This document shows positions 14,193 through 22,114 of a DNA stretch of 64,000 nucleotides, piece by piece. Position 1 is the first letter of the stretch. Every line of letters begins with the position of its first letter. The position numbers were made by a program, and so were the translations under genes. The stretch is from NCBI GenBank assembly GCA_016710685.1, contig JADJVC010000014.1:372001-436000 (forward strand), in the 5' to 3' direction. The notes under the pieces were generated by a model, which searched no databases, had not been told where the DNA came from, and saw nothing but the letters and a program-made list of their open reading frames with translations. The DNA is from Flavobacteriales bacterium. GTDB lineage: Bacteria; Bacteroidota; Bacteroidia; Flavobacteriales_F; PHOS-HE28.

Positions 14193-15590
14193 CTACTTTG
14201 CCTCATACCCCAACAGCCCCAGCATCTGGTCTGCTGTCTGCATTTCGCTGAAGACGCGGTCCGTGAGGGTGCCGTCCGGCAGGCGGTCTATTAGGACGTA
14301 CTTGGGTTTGGGGATCAAGCAGTGCTGTATGCCGCCGTAACCGCCGAGCGTGTCTTGATACGCGCCGGTGTTGAAGAAACCAAGGTACTGCGGCCGGTCT
14401 TCGCGGAAACGCGGCAGGTAGATGGCGTTGACGTGCTGCTCGCTGTTGTAGTAGTCATCGCTGTCGCAGGTCATGCCGCCCAGGAAGACGCGCTCGTACT
14501 CGTCCGTCCAATTGTTGATGGGCAACATGAGGAAGCGGCGGTTGATGGCCCAGGTGTCCGGCAGGGTGGTCATGAAGCTGCCGTCGATCATGTTCCAACG
14601 CTCCTTTTCGTTCTGCTTTTTCTGGTTGAGGATGCTGAAGAAGGTGGCGCCGCTCTCACCCACGGTGTAGCTGCCGAATTCGCTGTAAAGGTGCGGTTCT
14701 TGCACGCCGTTCTCTTCGCAGATGTCCTTGATGCGGCCCACGATCTCGCCGATCATGTACTCCACATCGAAGTGGCGGTTGAGGCTGTTGTCGATCGGCC
14801 GGCCGCCGCCAATATCGAGCGTGTCCAGCGTGGGGCAGAGCTTTTTCAGGTCGCAATACACGTTGACGCACTTGGTAAGCTCGTTCCAGTAGTACGCGCT
14901 GTCGCTGATGCCCGTGTTGATGAAGAAGTGCATGAGCTTCAGCTTGAATTTGCGCTGCTTGCTCACGTTGCGCATGTAGAACGGAATGATGTCCTTGTAG
15001 CCTACGCCCAGCCTGCTGGTGTAGAATTCGAACTTCGGGGCTTCTTCCGCCGCAATGCGAATGCCGATGTCGCACGGGCCGGTGATGGCCTCGTCCAGCG
15101 CCCACAACTCGCTCATGTTGTCGATAATGGGGATGGTGTTTACGCCGCCGTTGGCCAAGCGGCCGATGTTGCGGATGTAGCGCTCGTCCTTGTAGCCGTT
15201 GCAGAGAATGGTGGACGTGCGCGGCATTTCGCCGCTTGCCATGAGCCGCTCAATAATGTCGATGTCGTACGCGCTGCTGGTCTCCAGGCTCACGCCCTTT
15301 TTCAGCACTTCACGCATTACATAGCTGAACTGGTTGCTTTTGGTGCAGTAGAAATACTCGTACGTACCGTTGTAGTTGTGCTCCTTGAATGCCTTGGCGA
15401 AATATGTTCGGGCTTCTTCGATCTTCTCGCCGATCTTCGGCAAGTACATGATCCGCAATGGCGTGCCGTGCTTTTTGATGATCTCCGTCAACGGCAGGTC
15501 GTTCCACGTCAGCAACTCGTTGTCGAACTTGAATTCGCGCTGCGGAAAATCGAAAGTCTGCTCAATGAGGTCGATGTAACGGGTCTTCAT
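14193..15590 (-). CDS. Arginine decarboxylase-like PLP enzyme (fold type III)
   Basis: A 465-residue decarboxylase of the alanine-racemase-fold group. KKHGTPLRIMY near residue 40, the Schiff-base lysine Lys84 in YFYCTKSNQF, the phosphate-binding LDIGGGRPID and the C-terminal FNTGAYQDTLGG are visible. The form matches bacterial arginine decarboxylases that make agmatine for polyamine synthesis, and the DHS-family neighbour supports this. Ornithine or diaminopimelate as substrate is less likely but not excluded. ATG 15590 (MKTRYIDLIE) was chosen; upstream residues do not look like protein. A good promoter lies at 15635-15664. Confidence 0.85.
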   Translation of the reverse strand: MKTRYIDLIEQTFDFPQREFKFDNELLTWNDLPLTEIIKKHGTPLRIMYLPKIGEKIEEARTYFAKAFKEHNYNGTYEYFYCTKSNQFSYVMREVLKKGVSLETSSAYDIDIIERLMASGEMPRTSTILCNGYKDERYIRNIGRLANGGVNTIPIIDNMSELWALDEAITGPCDIGIRIAAEEAPKFEFYTSRLGVGYKDIIPFYMRNVSKQRKFKLKLMHFFINTGISDSAYYWNELTKCVNVYCDLKKLCPTLDTLDIGGGRPIDNSLNRHFDVEYMIGEIVGRIKDICEENGVQEPHLYSEFGSYTVGESGATFFSILNQKKQNEKERWNMIDGSFMTTLPDTWAINRRFLMLPINNWTDEYERVFLGGMTCDSDDYYNSEQHVNAIYLPRFREDRPQYLGFFNTGAYQDTLGGYGGIQHCLIPKPKYVLIDRLPDGTLTDRVFSEMQTADQMLGLLGYEAK

Positions 15591-15634
15591 GGCACGGCGC
15601 GGAAGTGTTTGGATGTGAAGGTTTGGTCGCTGAG

Positions 15635-15664
15635 GAAAAGTATTCCACAGCGAATAGAAAACAA
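15635..15664 (-). promoter_or_regulatory. Candidate promoter of the arginine decarboxylase gene
   Basis: On the minus strand, TTG (15664-15662), 19 bases, then TACTTTTC (15642-15635), close to the Bacteroidota pattern TTTG - about 19-20 bases - TAnnTTTG. The start codon is 45 bases downstream. The remaining 300 bases up to the CorA stop show no gene. Confidence 0.45.
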
Positions 15665-15968
15665 GCATGCTGCAAACTCCACTTCGGAACCGGGAACCGC
15701 GCAAGTGGCGCGGGGAATTCCGGAAGTGTGGAGCACGCACATCAGCGGAAAGGGGAGAGGGCGCCCAAAGGGACCATGGCCTTTTTCGATAGCGCAGAGC
15801 TACAGCGGTGCTGAAGGCTCAAAGGGTGTGAAATGCGCATAAGGGACATGCCGTTGGGACGGTGCAAAGTAAAAGGTTGGCGCGCGGGGAAGCGTCAAGT
15901 GGGTAAAATTCCTTTTTCGGGGCACAAAGAATTCGGAACAGATCCGGAGATGTTCGGTCTGCCTGTGT
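15665..15968. other. Non-coding gap between corA and the decarboxylase promoter
   Basis: About 300 bases with no convincing gene on either strand. Codon-like bias is absent and I found no riboswitch that I can name. Confidence 0.5.
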
Positions 15969-15991
15969 AAAACAGGCAGGATGCCTGTTTT
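15969..15991 (-). terminator. Rho-independent-type terminator of corA
   Basis: AAAACAGGCA-GGA-TGCCTGTTTT is a perfect 10-bp stem with a 3-base loop. On the minus strand it ends in TTTT and overlaps the first base of the CorA stop codon. Confidence 0.7.
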
Positions 15992-17046
15992 TACAGCCAA
16001 CCCTTCCGCCGGAAAAGCACGAGCATCACCAAGGAGATGAAGAGCATTACACCCATTACCGCGTAGTAGCCGTAACGCCATTCCAGCTCAGGCATGTTCT
16101 TGAAGTTCATGCCGTAAACGCCCACGATGAAGGTGAGCGGGATGAAGATGGTGCTGATCACCGTGAGGAGCTTCATCACCTGTCCCATGCGCATGTTCAG
16201 CCCCGCGTGGTAGGTGTTTTCCAAGTTGGTGAGCTGATCGCGGAACATGCCGATGCTTTCGGAGATGTACACGGTATGGTCCTGCAGGTCGTTGATGTAG
16301 CGCCGCGTGCTTTTGTCGATCAGCTTGCTGGGAATGATGTTCATGCGTCCGGCCAATTCCCGCGTCGGCGTTACCTGCCTGCTGATGCCGACGAGCTGAC
16401 GCCGCAACGCCTGCATGTCCAGCAGGTCTTTCTCCCGGGGCCTTCTCACCACCCGTTCTTCCATGATCTCGATGCGCTTGCCGAGGTCTTCCACGATAAC
16501 GAAGTAGTTGTCCACGATCACGTCCAGCAGGGAGTACAGCAGGAAATCCGCGCCCTTTTTCCGCAGTCGGCCAATGTTGTTCCGTAGGCGTTCCCGCACG
16601 GGTTCCATCACGTCGCCGGGTTCGCTCTGGAAGCTGATCACTACGCCTTGGCCAAGTACGAAGCTGACCTGCTCGCTCCAGACGTCCTCGCTTTCCGGGT
16701 CCATGGTGAGCATTTTCACCACCACGAAAAGGTTCTCCTGATACTCGTCGATCGTAGGCCGGTGGTCGGTGTTCAATACGTCTTCCAACAGCAGTTGGTG
16801 CAGTCCGAATTGCTCGCCGATGGCGGTGATGGCCTTGATGTCGGCCAGGCCCGCAACGTCGATCCAAGTAACTGTTTTGCCAGGGTCGCCCACGTCGATC
16901 TTGTCCGCTGTCACTGCGCAATGTTCCGCAAAGCTGTCCGCATTGTACACCATCACTTGGATGGTGGTGGCCACTTCCGGGTCTTCGCTAACGGGCACGA
17001 GCGAGCCGGGCGGCAAGCCAGCTTTTTCACTTCTATGCTTGGCCAT
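15991..17046 (-). CDS. corA: CorA-family magnesium/divalent cation transporter
   Basis: A 351-residue inner-membrane channel. The long N-terminal cytoplasmic domain is followed by two C-terminal membrane helices; the first ends in the signature YGMNF. FHxx-like CorA helices (RRYINDLQDHTVYISESIGM, LTNLENTYHAG) precede it. The ATG at 17046 overlaps the end of the MscS gene by 14 bases, so the pair forms an operon. Zinc-exporting ZntB-type relatives share the fold, so the exact ion is not certain. Confidence 0.92.
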   Translation of the reverse strand: MAKHRSEKAGLPPGSLVPVSEDPEVATTIQVMVYNADSFAEHCAVTADKIDVGDPGKTVTWIDVAGLADIKAITAIGEQFGLHQLLLEDVLNTDHRPTIDEYQENLFVVVKMLTMDPESEDVWSEQVSFVLGQGVVISFQSEPGDVMEPVRERLRNNIGRLRKKGADFLLYSLLDVIVDNYFVIVEDLGKRIEIMEERVVRRPREKDLLDMQALRRQLVGISRQVTPTRELAGRMNIIPSKLIDKSTRRYINDLQDHTVYISESIGMFRDQLTNLENTYHAGLNMRMGQVMKLLTVISTIFIPLTFIVGVYGMNFKNMPELEWRYGYYAVMGVMLFISLVMLVLFRRKGWL

Positions 17047-17944
17047 GCTGAGTCGGGTTCGGGCGCGTGTGGTCCGTATGTAACGCACGGCGGATGGGCA
17101 GCGCGAAGGGGATGTTGTTCGCGTTGAAGATCTCCAGCATTGCCTCGTTCAGGTCGTAGTGCATGCGCCGCGCCGTCACGGGGTCCTTTGCCCAAACGTA
17201 CATGCGCAACGTAACAGCGCCCTCATTGATCTTCGTTACGCGCACGGTGATGGCTTCGCCCGGCTTTTCCATGTTGGTGACGTCCGGGCCTTGTACCCGG
17301 TCCGGATGCAAAAGGGCTTGGTGTTGCAGCAGGCTGATCGCCAAACCCACATCGGCATGCAGCGCCAGCTCAAATTCAACGAACTCGCACGTACTCTCGT
17401 CCTTGATGCTGCTGTTGATGATCCGGTCCTCGCTGAGAATGGAGTTGGGGATCACCAAGCGCCGGTTTTCAAAAGTGAGGATGGTGGTGTGCCGCAGGTT
17501 GATGTCTTCCACCGTACCGAAGATGCCTGTTTCGCCAGCTTGGATGAAGTCACCGACACGGAAGGGCTTGAAGGCCACGATGAACGCACCGCTGATGATG
17601 TCGCTGAACGCTTTCTGCGCCGCAAAGCCGATGACCACCGCGATGATGCCGGCACCGGCAAAAAGGGTGAGCGCCAAGGAGCGCAAGGAGGGGATGGTGT
17701 AGATGATGGCTATGAGCGCGAGGATCACCATCATGGTGCGCACGCCATTGCGGAAGAAGCGGTAGCGCGTCATCTCCTCGCGTCCCTGGGCCTTTGCCTT
17801 GGCGTAGCCGCGCCGCAAGGCGAAGTAGATCAGCCGCTCAACGAACCATGCCGCGAAGAGGATCGCGATCACCTTCAGCAGTAGCAGCAGGTCCATGCCG
17901 AGGCCTTGCATCAGGCTCTCGAATTTACCGGGTTCGTCTTTCAT
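17033..17944 (-). CDS. MscS-family mechanosensitive channel
   Basis: A 303-residue small-conductance mechanosensitive channel. Three membrane helices lie in the first 120 residues; the pore-lining helix is LFAGAGIIAVVIGFAAQKAF, followed by DIISGAFIVAFKPFRVGDFI and the beta-domain motif GTVEDINLRHT. It protects against osmotic downshock. First gene of the MscS-CorA operon. A TAAGTTCG box at 17962-17969 (minus) sits 18 bases upstream of its ATG. Confidence 0.93.
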   Translation of the reverse strand: MKDEPGKFESLMQGLGMDLLLLLKVIAILFAAWFVERLIYFALRRGYAKAKAQGREEMTRYRFFRNGVRTMMVILALIAIIYTIPSLRSLALTLFAGAGIIAVVIGFAAQKAFSDIISGAFIVAFKPFRVGDFIQAGETGIFGTVEDINLRHTTILTFENRRLVIPNSILSEDRIINSSIKDESTCEFVEFELALHADVGLAISLLQHQALLHPDRVQGPDVTNMEKPGEAITVRVTKINEGAVTLRMYVWAKDPVTARRMHYDLNEAMLEIFNANNIPFALPIRRALHTDHTRPNPTQHGQA

Positions 17945-18050
17945 GCCGATCTGTGATGATGCGAACTTAGCGGTGGAGTTGCTACCGCGTTGGGTGGCTC
18001 GGCAAACCGATCAACATTCAGGCGTGTATTGTGGCGTGGGGAGAGAAGGA

Positions 18051-18118
18051 AGAATGAAAAATGTAGAATGCAGAATGCAGAATGTAGAATGTAGAATGAA
18101 GAATGAAGAATGAAGAAT
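18051..18118. repeat. Heptamer array (AGAATGN)
   Basis: Nine or ten tandem units of 7 bp: AGAATGA, AAAATGT, AGAATGC, AGAATGC, AGAATGT and so on. It ends 14 bases before the stop of peptidase E. The unit length is not a multiple of three. Confidence 0.8.
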
Positions 18119-18131
18119 TTGACTTACGCAG

Positions 18132-18839
18132 CTATGCGTCCGCCAAGGAAGTGCGTAACTCTACGCCGCCTGCTACATCTTTCGGGGCTTTCCCGTGCCG
18201 GAATACGCGCATCCCGTGGCCTTCCACAGTGAGTTTGTCGCCGTCCACGTTCAACAATGTGCCTTCGCGAAGCCCCGCCACCACGGTGCGCTGGTTCAGT
18301 TCCAAGTATTCCGCGATACGCGCATCCCGGCTTTCGCCGCCGTGGCCGGGGATCGTGGCTTCGGTGTAGTGCGCGTTGATCTGGAACGGTACCAAGCCCA
18401 TGGCGCGCATGGTGGGCACTTCGGTGATGGGCATGTCGTTGGTGGTCATGATGGTGGGGCAGGCCACGTTGCTGCCTGCGCTCCAGCCCAAGTAAGGCAA
18501 GCCGCCCAGCACGCGCACACGAATCGCGCGCAAAAGCTCCGTGCTGTACATGGAGCGCAGCAATTGGAAGGAATTGCCGCCGCCGATAATGACCGCGTCC
18601 GCCGTGGCCAACGCTTTTACTTTCTCTTTTTCGGCGTGTAGACTGAACAGCTCATGGCCCATTTCGCCGAAGGCTTCCTGCACCTTTTGCGCATAAGCGT
18701 CCAAGCCCAGCGTGACGGCCGCGAAAGGCACGAAGGCGATGCGCTTTGGCGCACCCAGGAATTGTGTAATGTGTTCTTTGGACCAGCCCATGAAGGCTTC
18801 GCCGGGCAACGTGGAATTGGACAGGAGCAACAGGCGCAT
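18132..18839 (-). CDS. pepE: Peptidase E (alpha-aspartyl dipeptidase)
   Basis: A 235-residue serine peptidase of family S51 that cleaves dipeptides with N-terminal aspartate in the cytoplasm. IIGGGNSFQLL near residue 85 and Ser120 in YLGWSAGSNVACPTI match the known enzyme, in which the nucleophile is also Ser120. Length is normal. It appears monocistronic. A TACCTTGG box at 18857-18864 (minus) lies 18 bases from the ATG. Confidence 0.93.
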   Translation of the reverse strand: MRLLLLSNSTLPGEAFMGWSKEHITQFLGAPKRIAFVPFAAVTLGLDAYAQKVQEAFGEMGHELFSLHAEKEKVKALATADAVIIGGGNSFQLLRSMYSTELLRAIRVRVLGGLPYLGWSAGSNVACPTIMTTNDMPITEVPTMRAMGLVPFQINAHYTEATIPGHGGESRDARIAEYLELNQRTVVAGLREGTLLNVDGDKLTVEGHGMRVFRHGKAPKDVAGGVELRTSLADA

Positions 18840-18933
18840 GCGATCGGGTTAAGCGGCCAAGGTAGTTGGTGTTGCGCGGATTAGCTGATGATGCACTGGA
18901 CGAGGACATTTGTTATTCGCCTTCAGCGGCAAT

Positions 18934-19008
18934 AGTCAGTTGGCAGTCGCAGTAGGCAGTGGCAGCCGCAATTGGCAGTGGCAGTCGCCAGTCGGCAGCG
19001 CCGGCAGT
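18934..19008. repeat. GGCAGT-type short repeat array
   Basis: Degenerate 6-7 bp units GGCAGTC, GGCAGTG, GGCAGCC and similar fill the gap between the OmpA-family gene and peptidase E. The same word array occurs near 45993-46023, followed there too by a TACC..GATAC..TACCA-like stretch. Confidence 0.7.
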
Positions 19009-19064
19009 ACCCTGTACTCGCTACCTAATACCCACTACCAAAAACTTCAATTCCACCAAAACTC

Positions 19065-21035
19065 CTACCGAACTTGCTCTATCTCGACCCGCCGCTCCTT
19101 TGCCGCGCCTACGCTGTACACACTGTTCCGCAGGTCGTCCAAACGGTCACTTACCGAAGCATCGGCGGTGCTGTTGCCGAACGGCGATTGAACGATGGTG
19201 AGCCGTCCACCATTCACCGCTGTTCCTTTCAAGTAGGGTAGCAATGCACCGCTTTCCGTGCGCTCGAAGTAGTGGACAAGCGTGCCGATGCGCCGCAGCG
19301 AGAGGTTCTTGTTGTAGTCGCTTTTGGCCAACGGACTGGCGTATCCGCGCACTTGCAGGGTGATCTTCTGGCCTTCGTCCAAGGCTTGTTTGAGCAATCC
19401 GATGAAGTCGTTGAGCTGCGCGTAGCCTTGGTCCACTTGCTGCGTGAAGAAGCCGTCGATGGCCGTGGTGCCCGCGGTGGTGGCTGCCCAGGCCGAGTCG
19501 TAAGCGGGCTTTTGGGCGGCATAGCTCCGGTACGTTTCAGCGTAATCCAACGCGGTGGTGGTGGCCGTGCTGCGCGGGTCCGGCTCGTCGTTGTGGAAGT
19601 AGAGGCGGATAGGCAATTTCTCACGCAGGGAAGTGATGCGCTTCCATTCCTTGTCGGTCAACGCGACGGTGTCCGCGCCCGTTGGCAGCGCAGGAAGTGT
19701 GTCTAATTGGCGCCGCCTTGCCAATGCTGCTTCGTCTTCCGGATAGCTGAAACGGTACAGATCGTTGCAGCAGGTTTCGCCTTTTTCCGCGAAGGAACCC
19801 GCGCGGTTGCTGGTGAACCAGCCCGACATGGTCTTGGCGTTCACAGCGGGATAGAGGTCGTTGGCCGGGGTGTTGAATGGTACGCCCATGTTGATCGAAG
19901 CGCCGGGCTCCCCATTGTTGATCGAACTCTTGAAGAGGTCGTAGCCGCCCATGCCCGGCAAAAAATCGGAGCTGAAGTAGAGCGTGTTGTCCGTGGCGTC
20001 CAAATAAGGGCCGGTCTCGTTGCCGGGCGTGTTCACGGCTGGCCCAAGTGGTTTCTTATCGAGGAGTTGGGCGCCAACGATATTTCCCCACCAGATGTCC
20101 ATGCCGCCCAGCCCGCCGGGCATATTGGAGGCGAAAAAGAGCATTTCGGAGCTCTCGTACGATGCCACCATAGGTTGGGTCACCGTGCTGCCCGGTACGC
20201 GTAGCACCACCGTGCCGGTGTCGTTCGCGTTGTGCAGGTCCACCGCGCGGATGCTGAAATTCCCCGGCTCATCTTCCCGCGAGAAGTAGAACCAACGCCC
20301 GTCCGTGGACCATGTGCTGTTGGCGTTGTTGATGCCGTTGTTCACCTCATTTGCAAGTGGCGATGGCGCCGCCCAATTGCCGCCAATTTCACGAGTCCGG
20401 TAGATCCGTGCGTGATAGTCCGCTGTGTCCTTTACTTCACTTTCCGCATTCACTTCACCGCGCAGCGATGTGAAGTACAACGCGCTGTCCGGCCCGGTGC
20501 GCCCGCCAAACTCGCTGTCGAAACTGTTCACCGGCATCGGCAAGTGTTCGATCTTCACAGCGCTGTCCGGGTCGGCCATCATCGTTTTCGCCAAGCGGCA
20601 ACCCGCTATTCCGTTGTCGGCGCGCTGGGCTACCATGGAGTTTTTGTGTCGTTCTTTCTGCTTCGCTTTGGCCCAGGTTTTTTCGGCTTCATCGTAGTGG
20701 CCGCTTGCCATCTGCATTTCAGCCAGCCAGTGCCAAGCTTCCCGGTGTTTTCCCGCGCGGTCTTTGCCCGCCACCTTATCGTAGAAAAGCGCGGCCTCGC
20801 CGTATTGGTTGCTCAAGCGGCAAGCCTCGGCGTATTTCCATTGCGTTTCCATGATGCCGGGCTGCGTCTTCAGCGCTTCGCCGTAGTATCGTGATGCGCC
20901 GTAGGCATCGTTCAATGCGAGGGCACGATCGCCCCAAGTGATGAATTGCTCGGCGCTTTGTGCGTGCAGTTGCATTGGCAGCCAGCAAAGTAGAATTGCG
21001 CAACACACCAAATTCAGCTTGCACTTTACCATCAC
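19065..21035 (-). CDS. OmpA-family protein with TPR and PD40 repeats (T9SS-associated type)
   Basis: 656 residues. A signal peptide (MQLHAQ cleavage region) is followed by TPR-like helices (residues about 30-150), a WD40-like PD40 propeller (about 165-430, with repeats such as LYFTSLRGE, FYFSREDEPG, LFFASNMPGGLGG and LYFSSDFLPGMGG), and an OmpA-like peptidoglycan-binding end (ITLQVRGYASPLAKSDYNKN). Proteins of this plan, such as PorE/SprE-type, sit with PorP and T9SS cargo. It is the last gene of the adhesin-PorP-OmpA operon; its ATG overlaps the PorP stop by four bases. Confidence 0.85.
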   Translation of the reverse strand: MMVKCKLNLVCCAILLCWLPMQLHAQSAEQFITWGDRALALNDAYGASRYYGEALKTQPGIMETQWKYAEACRLSNQYGEAALFYDKVAGKDRAGKHREAWHWLAEMQMASGHYDEAEKTWAKAKQKERHKNSMVAQRADNGIAGCRLAKTMMADPDSAVKIEHLPMPVNSFDSEFGGRTGPDSALYFTSLRGEVNAESEVKDTADYHARIYRTREIGGNWAAPSPLANEVNNGINNANSTWSTDGRWFYFSREDEPGNFSIRAVDLHNANDTGTVVLRVPGSTVTQPMVASYESSEMLFFASNMPGGLGGMDIWWGNIVGAQLLDKKPLGPAVNTPGNETGPYLDATDNTLYFSSDFLPGMGGYDLFKSSINNGEPGASINMGVPFNTPANDLYPAVNAKTMSGWFTSNRAGSFAEKGETCCNDLYRFSYPEDEAALARRRQLDTLPALPTGADTVALTDKEWKRITSLREKLPIRLYFHNDEPDPRSTATTTALDYAETYRSYAAQKPAYDSAWAATTAGTTAIDGFFTQQVDQGYAQLNDFIGLLKQALDEGQKITLQVRGYASPLAKSDYNKNLSLRRIGTLVHYFERTESGALLPYLKGTAVNGGRLTIVQSPFGNSTADASVSDRLDDLRNSVYSVGAAKERRVEIEQVR

Positions 21036-22114
21036 ATCTGCGTTGGACAGGCCTTGTAGCGCACGGGCACGGCGGGTTTCTTTCGGAAGATCTTGATGGC
21101 CGTTACTTCCACGCCGCCCCGGTTACGGCTGGCGGGTTCCAAACGGCTCATGTTGATGTCGTAGCTCAGCCCGAACGTCCAGTCGTCGTGCTCCAGTCCG
21201 GCGTATACGTAGCCGGCGTCCTTGGCGCGCATGAACAGCCCGCCTTGCACCGCCCGCACCAAGCCCCAGCGGTCCAGCATGATGTAGCGCACCGCTCCGC
21301 CAAGGTCCAGCTCGCGGAATTTCCCTTGCGCTTGCCATTGCACTTTCGGAAGGATGTCCACCTTTTCGCTCACCGGAAGTTGCGCGCCAACGTGGACCAA
21401 TGTGCGCAGGTCGAGCGGTGAAGCCGCATCGTCGAAGAGGGAAGTATTTGGCGTAGTAAGGTTGAAGAATGCCAGACCTGCCGTGTATTTCCGCCGTGCT
21501 TCGGGCGTGTAGGCGTAGCCGATGCCCGCGTGCAGGTCCGGGTGCCCGCGTGATGTGCGCGTGAACTGCTCGCCCGTGCCCAGCGATGGATCGTAGGTGA
21601 AGCCGTTGTACTGCGAATCGAAACGCAGGCTGTTGTAGTCGATGCTCACCGATGTGAAGCCGCCTTGCACGCCAAACGTTAACGCTTGGTCGTTGGCTTC
21701 GCCGAAGCGTTGTGTCCAACTTGCACCAAGATCCGCGTGGAAGGTGTTGAGGTGCGATGTGCCGGCCTTGTCGTTATAGATCCAAGCGCCGATACCAAGC
21801 CCGTTCACGCCGAGAACATGTGCCGCATCTCCGCCGATGCCGAAGGTGCTGTAAGGCACGGTTACGCTGCGCCATTGTTGCCGGTAGATCGCGCCGACCC
21901 GGTAATCGCCCGTGAATTGCCCAATGTTGGCGGGACTTTGCGCGTAAGGCGCGTTGAAGAATTGGGAGAAATGGATGTCTTGTGCTTGGGCTTTGCCGCA
22001 GGTGAATACTGCCATTAGCCACCAGCCATAAGCCACAAGCTTGTTTCCCGTGGGCCTACGGCTCAAAGCTTGAAGCTTGAGGCTAAAGGCTTGTGGCTTC
22101 TGAAACCGCATCAT
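21032..22114 (-). CDS. PorP/SprF-family type IX secretion membrane protein
   Basis: A 360-residue outer-membrane barrel of the PorP/SprF family: QDIHFSQFFNAPYAQSPANI after the signal peptide, then NPA-type turns and aromatic strands to the end. Members are needed for anchoring or secreting a partner T9SS cargo, here the adhesin encoded just upstream. The ATG at 22114 forms an ATGA overlap with the adhesin stop. The first 35 residues (MMRFQKPQAFSLKLQALSRR, then GNKLVAYGWWLMAVF) are read from AAGCTTGAGGC/CATAAGCC-type repeats, so repeats supply the signal peptide's basic part. Confidence 0.85.
   Translation of the reverse strand: MMRFQKPQAFSLKLQALSRRPTGNKLVAYGWWLMAVFTCGKAQAQDIHFSQFFNAPYAQSPANIGQFTGDYRVGAIYRQQWRSVTVPYSTFGIGGDAAHVLGVNGLGIGAWIYNDKAGTSHLNTFHADLGASWTQRFGEANDQALTFGVQGGFTSVSIDYNSLRFDSQYNGFTYDPSLGTGEQFTRTSRGHPDLHAGIGYAYTPEARRKYTAGLAFFNLTTPNTSLFDDAASPLDLRTLVHVGAQLPVSEKVDILPKVQWQAQGKFRELDLGGAVRYIMLDRWGLVRAVQGGLFMRAKDAGYVYAGLEHDDWTFGLSYDINMSRLEPASRNRGGVEVTAIKIFRKKPAVPVRYKACPTQM

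Noticed and set aside
14322..15842. Open frame of about 500 codons antisense to the arginine decarboxylase gene
   Set aside because: It lies opposite a clear PLP enzyme, its product is low-complexity (Val/Ala/Asp/His-rich) with no family features, and long antisense frames are expected at this GC content.
15665..15968. Riboswitch or small RNA upstream of the arginine decarboxylase
   Set aside because: The promoter sits only 45 bases from the ATG, leaving no room for a riboswitch, and the remaining sequence shows no recognisable conserved fold.
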